This document shows positions 10,950 through 20,387 of a DNA stretch of 37,877 bases, piece after piece (positions within the stretch are counted from its first letter, which is position 1; each line of letters opens with the position of its first letter). The DNA comes from Azolla pinnata. Its lineage: Eukaryota; Streptophyta; Polypodiopsida; Salviniales; Salviniaceae. Below the pieces are notes generated by a model that was given only the letters and a program-made list of their open reading frames with translations, ran no database searches and had not been told where the DNA came from. The stretch is from positions 1 through 37,877 of the forward strand of contig JBBBWG010032518.1 in NCBI GenBank assembly GCA_037176905.1, in the 5' to 3' direction. The position numbers were made by a program, and so were the translations under genes.

Positions 10950-12460
10950 GAACAACAAGAATACAATAGACACATGTTCTTTTTGTGAGAATACACGGAC
11001 ATATTGATTAAATGTGCGCTTATAAAACACAGCGACGATTCTACAGACCGAAAGACGCTTGCCTTTGTTACCTGTTCGAGACATCTGAACACCGCGAATC
11101 GGCGGCACGAACGTCGAAAATCCTTCTGGCTCGCTTCCATAAATAAAGAAAACTATGCTCCTTTTGGCTTTTCTCGGTTCCCTGAGAGACATTTGTCGAT
11201 AAGCCTGGGCTTGCTTAGAAAGATCATCATAAATGATCAAGGTATGTTGTTTGCGATACATAAAATACTCGGCTAGAGCAGCTCCCGCTTGTCTGCCATA
11301 CAGAAACAAACAGATTCTACATATCCCAATTATGAGATAATCCCCGATATCTTTGTTTCTCTCTCTCTCTCTCTCTCTCCGACCACAACTGGATGCAATG
11401 CGCCGAGCAAGCACTGCAATAGATAGAGAGATATCTATCAATCAAAGGTTGAAGCAGAAGCGAGGAAGGAAGACAGGTTTCACAGAGCTCGAAACTGGCG
11501 TTGTTGAGCTTGGTAACAAGCCAAGTAAAATCAACTAATGCTTGGGGTTTTCTAGGTTTTAGGCTAAAGTTCAAGGTTCAGGGTTCAGTGTTTAGGGTTC
11601 AGGGTTTAGGGTTTTAGAATTTAAGGGTTTAGGGTCAGGGTTTCGAGCTAAGGGTTAGGGTTTAGGGTTCAACAAGAGAAGAAGGGCATTTTTGTAACAA
11701 GAGACGGGTTTTGGGTTTCAAAGATAGGGTTTTATGTTTTAGGATTCAAGGTTGAAGGTTGAAGGTTCAGGGATGAGAGTTAGGGTTTAGGGCTTATCAA
11801 GAGAAGAATGGCATTTTTGTAACAAGAGAAGGGTTTAGGCTTTCAAAGACAGGGTTTTATGGTTTAGGGTTTAGGGTTTAACAAGAGAAGAAGGGCATTT
11901 TTGTAACAAGAGAAGGGTTTAGGGTTTCAAAGACAAGGTTTTATAGTTTAGGGTTTAACAAGAGAAGAAGTGCATTTTTGTAACAAGAGAAGGGTTTAGG
12001 GTTTCAAAGAGACAGGGTTTTATTGGTTTAGGATTCAGGGTCGAAGGTCGAAGGTTTAGGATTTAGGGTTAGGGTTTTTGAGGCTAGCGATTAGGGTTAG
12101 GTTTTTTGAGCTTAGGGTTAGGGTTTTTGAGCTTAGGGTTTAGGGTTAGGGTTTTGAGCTTAGGGTTAGGGTTTTTGAGGTTAGGGTTTAGGGTTAGGGT
12201 TTTTTGAGCTCAGGGTCACGGTTTAGGGTTTGACAAGAGGAGGGCATTCGTGTAAATAGCAATTTGTAGAGAGGAAGAGACAGAGTCAAAAGAGGACGAA
12301 ACACAGAGAAACACAGAGCGATGGCGATGGCGATGGCGATGGAGAGGGGAGAGCCGGGTCGACCACCGCCGCGTTCTTTTGATCGGCCCACTCGAACCCA
12401 CCTCCCTTTCCCTCTCCCCTTCCTTCTCCTCGGATCAGATCGCTCTCGCAGACAGGATTT
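10950..12460 (+). repeat. Segment A copy: duplicate of the U-box gene upstream region
   Basis: Direct-orientation match to about 21615-23095. Shared landmarks in order: a TAAAACAC block, CATATCCCAATTA, TTTGTTTCTCTCTCTC, ATAGATAGAGAGATATCTAT, the GGGCATTTTTGTAACAAG repeats, GTGTAAATAGC, the GATGGCGATGGC run, and CTCTCGCAGACAGGATT. The copy stops about 100 bp short of where the U-box start codon would be. It contains no coding part of that gene. Confidence 0.88.
11530..12235 (+). repeat. Degenerate TTTAGGG/TTAGGG array with a GGGCATTTTTGTAAC minisatellite
   Basis: Telomere-like GGGTTTAGGG and GGGTTAGGG words alternate with a longer unit containing GCATTTTTGTAACAAGAGA. That unit recurs at 11686, 11811, 11895 and 11972, with a variant near 12245. 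The corresponding region at 22.2 kb has only one full copy of the long unit, so it expanded here or contracted there. A shorter unit around TTTTTGAGCTTAGGG fills 12060-12215. Confidence 0.85.
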
Positions 12461-13075
12461 AGTAGCTACATTCATGGGTTTGATGTGGTTGTAGTTTGTC
12501 ACTCGAGCTAGCAATGGAACAAGAGTCTGACGATATGGTCGATCCTCGGCAATGGATAGTTATAGACTGGAGATCTGGTGTTAAAACCGCGACGTGCTTC
12601 TGAGTCGAGTCCCAGATTGTCCTTGATACTGTTCATCTGTGCTGGCATTGATACCAAGAATTACAGGTCTGGTCATAGAGATACAAAGAGATGGTTCCTT
12701 TGGTTAGAAAGCTCGCACAAATTGGGTCGGAACTTGCAGGTTCATGCCCGAGTGCTGGAAATCGAGATTGTTTTCCATGGTTGATTCTTGCTCTGTTCCG
12801 ATCATCTGACCAAATTTTGGTTCTTTACGATGCTCATTAGGCGCTGCTTGGCACATCTTTGTCTCGCTTTGGAAGTCACGTGGGTGAGTGAACGAACGAG
12901 GAATGAGTCCTTGACTCTCTTGAGTGGTTGTCCCACTCTGATGTGCATTATCATGGAATACCTCGACAAGAGAGTGTCGACTTTTCAAGTCAATGATCTT
13001 GCTGTGCTTCCCAAGTCAAGCCGACAGCCTGCAAGTTGCAAGTAAACAACTGTAGAGCAACAATGGAGGCATGTT
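12456..13075 (+). repeat. Segment B copy, joined downstream of segment A
   Basis: Direct match to 20388-21610. Landmarks in order: ATTCATGGGTTTGATG, GGAGATCTGGTGTTAAAACC, ATACTGTTCATCTGT, TTGTTTTCCATGG, GGGTGAGTGAACGAACGAGG, GATGTGCATTATCATGG, GATCTTGCTGTGCTTC, GACAGCCTGC. This copy lacks two insertions present in the other. It ends in a CT microsatellite (about 13077-13095) that abuts the right purM arm. I see no coding potential. Confidence 0.88.
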
Positions 13076-13095
13076 TTCTCTCTCTCTCTCTCTCT

Positions 13096-15957
13096 CTTGT
13101 TGTTGGCATGAGAAAAAGTATGCATTTCAAAGCAACTGCAGCAGAATTCTGATCGATCTTAATTCGTGTTTCGGATCGACTGCTATGGTAGATCTTATTG
13201 GTATTTAATGCATCTTATCGGTTTTGAGTCAAGTTAGTTGTTGAGCGTTATTAGCTTAGACTACTCAAGTGGAGGGAAAGAGAGAGTTCAGCACGAGGCA
13301 TCATCAGTTTCTGTAATTGAGGTTCTTGTAATTCCGTGCTCATCTCCTAACTTTAGGAGAATGGAGTTATATTAGTGTTCTGGCAATTTCTATCTGTGAT
13401 ACATCGCTTAATGTTCTCAAACTGTTCTTGCAGGTGATGGAAACCATAAGAGCATTTCCTGCATTTGGACTTGTATCTCCATGTTTATTGAAGACCTCTC
13501 ACAACCCAAAGTTATATACTGGCAGTCTCAATGTCAAGTGTCCACATTTTTCAAAAAATGGAGATTTAGCTATACCTAGCCAATTCTGTCGTAAAACTGG
13601 GGTAACATCAGAAAAGGGAGGTGGAGATGGTCTCTCTTACAAATGGGCGGGTGTTGACATCGAGGCTGGTGCGGGACCTGTGCGAAGAATTCGAACGACG
13701 GCCACTAGAATTGATGGGTTTGGTAGCCTGTTTCCACTTGGTAAGTCTGTTTGTTGAGGTATGGGTTGAAGGTTCATTGTTGAGGTTTTAGAAAAATTTT
13801 GTTTATTGTTTCCTAGTTTCTCATGCTTAAGGCTCTGTCTATTTTCTTTCTAGATATATTGGTTGTCACCTTTTCATTTTCTGTCTGATTGTCATCTCTC
13901 AATTTTCTCTCATAGTTATGGATGATTGGATACACAACAATATCGTTCTTTCTGTTTCATGAGCCATATTGGTTTGGGAAGACATGAACTTCCTTTTCTT
14001 TCTTCAGTTTGTATAGCCACTTGTTGATGTGTATAATCATGTTGTAGCTGGCTATTTACCTATTAGAGGAAGAGAACCATTCAAGCTCTACCTAAGCACA
14101 TGTTTTATTTTCCAGGTGATTCTTATTTAGTAGCAGGCGCAGCTGGTGTTGGAACAAAGCTCAAGCTTGCTTTTGAGATGCAAAGACATGATACAATCGG
14201 CATTGACTTAGTGTGTTTGCTGTAACTTATGGATTTGTAAATTTGTCGGCCTTGCGACTATACATGAATGAGAGAGAATACCAATGCTTTACTCAACAGG
14301 TTGCCATGAGCGTGAATGACATTGTTACTTGGGGTGCGAAACCACTATTCTTTTTGAACTCAAGCCAGCGTGAAGTTGATTTAGCTGAGCAAGTAATTTC
14401 ATGTCATGCATTGATCGCCATACATGATACACCGGTTTCTTTTTTTAGGATTTTATCTTTTACCTGTTCTGAAGTATGTATGCATGTATCTGGATTGGTT
14501 ATCCCTCAGTATCTTTGAATGCGATGGATGTTCAAGAAGTAAAGGAATTGTGATGTGTCCAGGTTATCAAGGGCATCATTGAAGGATGCAAACAGGCCGA
14601 ATGTGAGCTTCTTGGTGGAGAGGTGAAATTGCAGATGGCTGAAATGCTAGGATTTTATGCTGATGGAGAGTATGACATCAGCGGATTTGCAGTGGGCATT
14701 GTGAAGAAAGATGATGTTGTCGATGGGAAATCGATCACCGAAGGGGATGTGCTACTTGGGCTTCCATCTACTGGTGTCCATTCAAATGGCTTCTCTTTAG
14801 TAAGAAGGTAATCGGTGACATCTACACTGTGTCTGATTGACCAGCAATTATTACGTGTATGTATGACATTCTTTTGTGTGGAATTCCACATTAGAACGTA
14901 CTTTAATCGCAGCCAGGAAGAAGATGCTAACAGAGGAAAAGAAACTTCACATTCTCCATTTCTTTCAATAGGGTTCTTTCCAATAGTGGAGCTTCATTAG
15001 CTAGCACTTTACCTGATTCTGGTGGAATAAGCATTGGAGAAGCATTATTGAAACCGACGATAATATATGTGAAAGAGGTAAACTATATGAAAGAGATGAA
15101 CGAACGGCGAAACAAAACCATAACTTGATTCCTGAATGCATGTGTGAATTGAAATTGATTACATTTTCCCCCTGTTGTGTTGCTAGGTGCTTGAAATGGT
15201 AAATAGACGAGAAGTGAAAGGTCTAGCCCATATAACTGGTGGTGGCTTCACAGACAACATTCCACGTATCTTTCCAAAGGGTCTGGGTGCATTGATAAAT
15301 GCCAATTCCTGGGAAGTGCCTCCTATATTCAGATGGATACAAAAGGCAAGTTAATTCCAAATTAATAATTTAGTACTAAAGTATCTGGAAGGTTTTTAGG
15401 ATACTTTTTTTTCTTTGTCAATTAGTTTCTGGTTTTGGGCAATAGATGAATGACAGAAAGCACTCCTAGAATCACGAAAAGAACTTTCCCTCTCAAACTT
15501 GTTTGGGTTTTGCCTGAGTGTTTCATCCATAGGTTTATAAGAGGACTCGATACCTGATTTTCTCATTGTGAAGGATGCACTATGTTTTAGGAATAGGAAT
15601 ATTTGGCGTTTTTCAACCTATGACTTGTGTTACAAGATGCATATTCATAGTTTATTGTAACCAAACTAGGACTCGGTTTTCTTTTCATTTCTCCCCCATG
15701 ATCTTGAAAATTTACTCTTCCAATTTTGCAGCCCCGACAATGCTGACACTATACTGTCGAAGAAGCAGGATCGAATGATTTACAAGATTGGGCAGGTGGT
15801 GAATGGAGAGGGTGTAAGTTTCTGTTAAAATCATCAATCTCGTAAAAAATGGGGAAGGAATGGTGATCAATAAGCGATGGGTTTGCTCGATTTACCAATA
15901 GCTAAGCAACACTTAATATACAACAGGACACCTTAGCCTAAGGCTGAACATTGTCAG
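13096..15957 (+). repeat. Right arm of the purM inverted repeat (decayed copy)
   Basis: This arm is the reverse-complement partner of 7063-10163, slightly shorter because of deletions. Its inner edge joins segment B through a CT microsatellite, so whatever 5' exon or promoter purM has beyond 10163 is absent on this side. Confidence 0.93.
13437..15828 (+). pseudogene. Decayed AIR synthetase (purM/PUR5) copy
   Basis: Exon counterparts: 13437-13740, 14116-14210, 14300-14392, 14563-14622, 14635-14807, 14972-15077, 15187-15345 and a remnant of the last one ending at 15828. Several lesions are visible. GTDGVGTK reads GAAGVGTK, losing the conserved Asp. The FLDYFAT region has a 9-nt in-frame loss plus substitutions. 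[15 protein letters not shown] is heavily altered. The fourth intron has shrunk to 12 nt (14623-14634) and would be read as Val-Lys-Leu-Gln. MPG has become MLG. The donor after exon 7 is GC instead of GT (15346-15347). The last exon lacks about 71 nt including the [11 protein letters not shown] motif, and the shifted frame stops after four codons. The frame otherwise stays open through exons 1-7. I call it non-functional. Confidence 0.93.
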
Positions 15958-16544
15958 ATTGGGTGGGTATAGGCAAGATTAAACAACTTCTGTTTAACAA
16001 TTTAATACACATCGCTACTTTCATAGAACGAACCGTAGTTTTACAATTGGCAAACGCAATCAAGAATGTTTCATGCATTCGTGTATGGTAAATCATAAAA
16101 AGAATGTTTTCGGACCAGAAGAATGTTTCAAACCAAAAAATTATGAAAACTAATTGCATCAAAACTCTGATAACTTGTTTAAGTCCAAGGTCAAGTGGAA
16201 AGAGAGCGCGCATGTTTTTTTGTACACCATTTCTTTTGTCAAGGGATGCAATATTTCAGTTTCATCAGGAGAGACATCTCGAATACATGATAAAAAAAAA
16301 CATGGTGTGATACCCATTTTTATTAATGAAGTTAAAACTTCTTTCCGCGATCGATTAAAAGAAGGAAGTTGATGGAGAGTAAAAGGTCAATCAAGTAAAA
16401 GGCCGATCGTGCAGCATAATGTTTGGGTAAAGCCATTGACGATATTACTAAATAGCTTCTTGTTTATGCAGATATACATGTCTACACACTTCAAACTTCC
16501 TTTTTGAGCATAAACAAATAGGTGCTTGTAGAAGAACATTCCAA
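15958..16544. other. Intergenic stretch, no gene seen
   Basis: AT-rich sequence between the inverted repeat and an LRR relic. No recognisable exon, RNA gene or repeat was found. Confidence 0.45.
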
Positions 16545-16813
16545 TTGAGATCAATTTGCCCAATCTCAAGGCTCTTTGCATGCATGATACAATCGGTATC
16601 CAAAGGCACGACAAATCTCTTCGACTTATGGAAACTGTTTTTCAATGGACTGCCAATCTTGAGAGGCTCCCCAATGGCATGTTTGAGAAGATGGGGACCA
16701 ATCTATCGGTGCTCGGATCGAGAGGATGCGAGAATCTTGAAATGTTTCCAGAGGGGATATCATTGTTAACCTCCGTGATCAAGCTTATTTTGTCGGAGCG
16801 CAAGAATCCATAG
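16545..16813 (+). pseudogene. LRR relic of the same resistance-like family
   Basis: One open frame (from 16556) reads PNLKALCMHDTIG, then NLERLPNGMFEKMGTNLSVL, then GCENLEMFPEGISLLTSVIK, and stops after about 85 codons. NLKAL plus a following RHD echoes TNLKALFMYVERHD at about 3920-3955 in the larger relic. It therefore looks like the start of the LRR region of another family member, not the missing tail of that relic. No NB-ARC piece was seen upstream. Confidence 0.75.
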
Positions 16814-17300
16814 TTTAAATCAATGATATCACTTCCCTAAGGCTTCGAGAATCGCAACAATTTATGAAAACCCAATTCAAGCGATTGCACCAAACTTATC
16901 CCCAGCATTCATTATATCGAGGTCTATGTTCCTCGGGGCCTATCTGATACGATCAACGCAACCCTTTTTTCAATGGATATCATCTCATTGAGAGGTGATC
17001 GATGCATCGAGGAGCATGCTTTGGCCATAGCATGTCGATTTACACCATTGAGCTCTTATGTCTAGGTACAAGTTTGATCGATGATGCCTTTCCTGATCGC
17101 CTTGGATTGATAGAGAGGGATCAGGGCCATACCATAGTGGATGAAGAAGCTTTGGATGGTTTTGACTTTTGATTCATCAAGATTCCCTGTTGAATCATCA
17201 TCATCATCATCATCATCATCTTGGACTCTTGCACCAACCTGCAGAGCATACCATGCCATTGCTACCTGTACATGAACACCACCTCCCCTATCTAATAAGC
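16814..17300. other. Short intergenic region with an ATC microsatellite; probable 3' side of the PPR gene
   Basis: Nine ATC triplets lie at about 17194-17220. On the minus strand this reads as poly-Asp in a frame that overlaps the PPR end, described with the E-motif extension. Confidence 0.5.
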
Positions 17301-17325
17301 CTATCCACTGCTGAATATCTGCTCT
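17130..17325 (-). pseudogene. Probable out-of-frame remainder of the PPR E motif
   Basis: In the frame one base away from the PPR frame, the sequence right after its last residues continues QQWIGLLDRGG, then VHVQVAMAWYALQVGARVQ, then poly-Asp from the ATC repeat. The usual E-motif pattern after xLxLAExxF is xxLDxxxxAAYVxMxNIYAxAGMQ, and the out-of-frame text fits it fairly well. A single missing base near 17315-17325 would explain the early stop. It could instead be chance similarity. Confidence 0.5.
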
Positions 17326-19565
17326 GCAAGCTCCAGATTCCCGGTGCTCCGACAAGAACCCAAAATCGCATTCTGGATCGCAGGATCAGGATGGAAGAAC
17401 ACTATCTTCTCGACCACCGATGATGCATTGCCCAACTGTCCCGAAACGCCGAGAAGGTTGACCATTCGTGCTTGATGCTCGATGCACGGAAGGATGCCAT
17501 AGTCCCTGCTCATGGCCTCGAACAGCGTCTCACCCTTGCTGAACAAACCTAGGCGGCTGAAGACGTTGAAGACCACGACAAATGTCACCGAATCTGGCTT
17601 TACTCCTTCACCCAGCATGCTATCAAACACTGGCAAGACATCCTCGAACTCTCCCATTTGCGAATACCCCGATATCATCGAATTCCACAATGCAATGTCC
17701 CGAACTGGAAGATTGCCGAACACCGACCTCGCCATGCCCAAATGACCACATTTGACGTACATGTCCACCAATGCGCTTGCCACCGCCATATCGCCATCTA
17801 ACAGCCCTTTCCGCGCGATCTCATCATGCATATCCAGGCCTCTGCTTATCGTTCCCATCATCGCACACGCTTTCAATGTGCAGATACATGTGACATTGTC
17901 GGCTGGAACGCCCTGATCTTGCATCGATTCCAAACATTTCATCGTTTCGTCGCCATGTCCATTATCTGCATATCCAGCCATCAGCGCATTCCAAGAGACC
18001 ACATCCTTCCAATCCAGCTGATCAAACACCTCTTGTGCTTTACCCATCGCACCGCATTTGGCGTACATATCGATTAATGTGTTTGCAAGCGCCAGATCTT
18101 TGCGCAGCAGCCCCATTCTTTCGGCCTCGGAATGTATCTTCTCGCCCTTGGATCGATCCCCCAGCGATGCGCAAGCTCTCAGGCAGGATACCAATGTAAC
18201 AGCATTCGCGGAGATCCCATCATTCTGCATGCGTTCGAAACACTGGAGGGCTTCTTCACCATGTCCATGGTCTGCATAGCCTGCGATAAGCGTGGTCCAC
18301 ACGACAGCATCGCGAACCGGAAGGTCATCCAACACTCGCTTTGCTTCGACGAGCAGCTCGCATTTGACATACATGTCGACCAAGGAGCTGCGGAGGAGGA
18401 GGTTTTCTCGAAGGTGTTCGATTCCGGCATGTATTCCTCTTCCTTTGGATGCAGCCCCTGTGCTTCCGCATGCCTTCAAGCCGTAAAGAGAAGCGATGCC
18501 ATCGGGGCAGGAACCTTCGAGCTTCATCTGCTCGAAGCATCGGAGAGCTTCTCCGCCATAGTCATGCTCGGCATAGCCTGCAATCAGCGCTGTCCATGAA
18601 ACGATGTCTCGATGCACAGCGCTGAGCTCATCAAACACCTGCTCAGCTATGGAAAACATGCCGCATTTGGCATACATATCGATCAAGGCGCTCTTGACGA
18701 TGCTTTCTGCTAGTAAACCCTTTCTTGCCAGTTCGGCATGCATCTCCTGGCCCTTGCCAATTTCCTTGAGATTTCCACAAGCCTTCAAGCTCCACACGAA
18801 CGTGAACGAGTCCGGATCGATGACCTCCATGTGCATTTCTTCCAAATAAGCAAGTGCTTGGGCAGGCTGGCCTTGCTCTACATGGCCTGAAATCATCGTA
18901 TTCCATGAGAACAGATTCCGAAAGCAAAGCTTGCGAAACACATCACGTGCTCTTGCGAGAGCGCCACATTTCACATACATCTCCACCAAAGCACCGCAGA
19001 CGAGATGGTTTTGCCGGAGCAGACCCATCTTCTCCACCTCCGCATGCATCTCCAGGCCTTCATCCATGGCTCCGATCTCGCCGCAAGCTTTCAAGCAACA
19101 TACATAGGTCACAGCGTTCGGAGAGACGCCATGGATTCGCATCTGTTCCAGACACAAGAGCGCTTCTTCCGATTCCTTGTGCTCGACATAGCCTGCGATG
19201 AGGGCTGTCCAAGCCACAACATTGGGGATCGGAATCCTGGCGAGTACTTCTCGGGCCTTGGCGAGCAAGCCACATTTGGCATACATATGGATCAATGCAC
19301 TGGCGACAAAAAGATCGGCTCCGAGGAGCCCCAACCGAGCGATCTCTTCATGGATCCTAACCCCTCTCTTTGCATCTTTCTGCATTGTGCAAGCTTTCAG
19401 CGAAGCTACGAAAGCATGGGTGGGCCGAGGCATCATATGCCCAAGCATTCGACGGTGGGGTTTCGAGCTTTCGGTTTCATGAATTCTTCCCACAGATTGC
19501 TTTGTGGGCAATCCAACATCCAACAGATGAAATGTGCACCCACATACTGATAGACGTGAACGCAA
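17301..19565 (-). CDS. PLS-class pentatricopeptide repeat protein, intronless, 754 aa
   Basis: Alternating P, L and S type PPR motifs of about 31-36 residues fill the protein from around residue 50 to 700. Typical blocks are SALIHMYAKCGLLAKAREV, VVSWNALMAGYADNGHGDE and LKACGEIGAMDEGLEMHAE, about seven PLS triplets. In plants such proteins bind organelle RNA, each motif contacting about one base, and act in editing, splicing or stabilisation. An E1-like segment follows (DPAIQNAILGSCRSTGNLELAEQIF), then a stop; no E+ or DYW deaminase domain is present. Absence of introns is usual for this family. The first ATG is uncertain: residues 1-39 overlap a tandem repeat, and a later Met (MLGHMMPRPTHAFVASLKAC) would fit the first motif well. 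Targeting cannot be judged. Confidence 0.9.
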   Translation of the reverse strand: MRSRLSVCGCTFHLLDVGLPTKQSVGRIHETESSKPHRRMLGHMMPRPTHAFVASLKACTMQKDAKRGVRIHEEIARLGLLGADLFVASALIHMYAKCGLLAKAREVLARIPIPNVVAWTALIAGYVEHKESEEALLCLEQMRIHGVSPNAVTYVCCLKACGEIGAMDEGLEMHAEVEKMGLLRQNHLVCGALVEMYVKCGALARARDVFRKLCFRNLFSWNTMISGHVEQGQPAQALAYLEEMHMEVIDPDSFTFVWSLKACGNLKEIGKGQEMHAELARKGLLAESIVKSALIDMYAKCGMFSIAEQVFDELSAVHRDIVSWTALIAGYAEHDYGGEALRCFEQMKLEGSCPDGIASLYGLKACGSTGAASKGRGIHAGIEHLRENLLLRSSLVDMYVKCELLVEAKRVLDDLPVRDAVVWTTLIAGYADHGHGEEALQCFERMQNDGISANAVTLVSCLRACASLGDRSKGEKIHSEAERMGLLRKDLALANTLIDMYAKCGAMGKAQEVFDQLDWKDVVSWNALMAGYADNGHGDETMKCLESMQDQGVPADNVTCICTLKACAMMGTISRGLDMHDEIARKGLLDGDMAVASALVDMYVKCGHLGMARSVFGNLPVRDIALWNSMISGYSQMGEFEDVLPVFDSMLGEGVKPDSVTFVVVFNVFSRLGLFSKGETLFEAMSRDYGILPCIEHQARMVNLLGVSGQLGNASSVVEKIVFFHPDPAIQNAILGSCRSTGNLELAEQIFSSG

Positions 19566-20260
19566 CCAAAATCAGTTCAAATGCTTTTCTTTGGAGAGCA
19601 TCGGATCTGCAGTGCAGAAAATTTATCAAAACCTTCTCAGATTTAGGCCAGAAAACAGGCACATGATTGAGCCATGGGCATGGAAACCTGCACATACAGT
19701 GCTTTATGGGCAATCCGACATCCAACAGATGAATCTGTACCCACATTGGGATAGACATGGACGCAACCAAATCAATTTTCTTCGGAGAGCATCGATCTGC
19801 AGTGCATGGAAACCTGCATATGCAGTGGTTTGTGGTCAATCCAACATCCAACGGATGAATAATCCGCACCCACATTCGGATAGACATGGACGCAAACCAA
19901 ATCAGTTTTCTTTGGAGAGCATCGATCTGCAGCGCAGAGAATTGACCTTCTCAGATTTAGGCCAGAAAATAGGCACATGATTGAGGCATGGGCATGGAAA
20001 CCTGCAACATACCGTGCTTTGTGGGCGATCCAACATCAAACAGGTCATCAATCTGCGCCCCAAGATACCGTAGACACAACCAGATCAGTGCAAATTGCTT
20101 ATTCTATGGACAGCATCGGATCTACATTGCAGAAAAATGATGGGTGGGTCATCAAGAGTCTCTCAGATTTAGGCCAGAAAACAGGCACAAGCATTTGAGG
20201 CATGGCCATGGAAACCTGCACATACAGTGCAATCCAACATCCCAGCAGATCATCCATCTG
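19500..20260. repeat. About 200-bp tandem repeat, five imperfect copies, overlapping the PPR 5' end
   Basis: The landmark ATCCRACATC recurs at 19511, 19713, 19839, 20028 and 20232 (steps 202, 126, 189 and 204). It is accompanied by TTCTCAGATTTAGGCCAGAAAA, GGCATGGAAACCTGCA and GAGAGCATCGGATCT-like words. One copy lacks the middle part. The copy nearest the PPR gene encodes that protein's first residues (LLDVGLPTK on the minus strand). Confidence 0.88.
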
Positions 20261-20387
20261 TACAACATACAGATCATCAATACACCATACACAAAAACAC
20301 AACCAGATTCAGTACAAATGCTGTTCTTTGGAGCAACAAGATCTCATTGAGCTCATGGCCTTTGGAGACTTAACACACATATTCTAC

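Noticed and set aside
11004..11574. Open frames on both strands in segment A as genes
   Set aside because: The homologous region at 21.6-22.0 kb does not preserve them, and the segment is upstream, non-coding sequence of the U-box gene.
13437..15828. Right-hand purM copy as a second functional enzyme
   Set aside because: The conserved Asp of GTDGVGTK, the DYFAT motif and the C-terminal [11 protein letters not shown] motif are lost, and the last exon is frameshifted.
18132..19550. Plus-strand open frames across the PPR gene
   Set aside because: They are antisense shadows; the minus-strand frame carries a continuous PPR protein.
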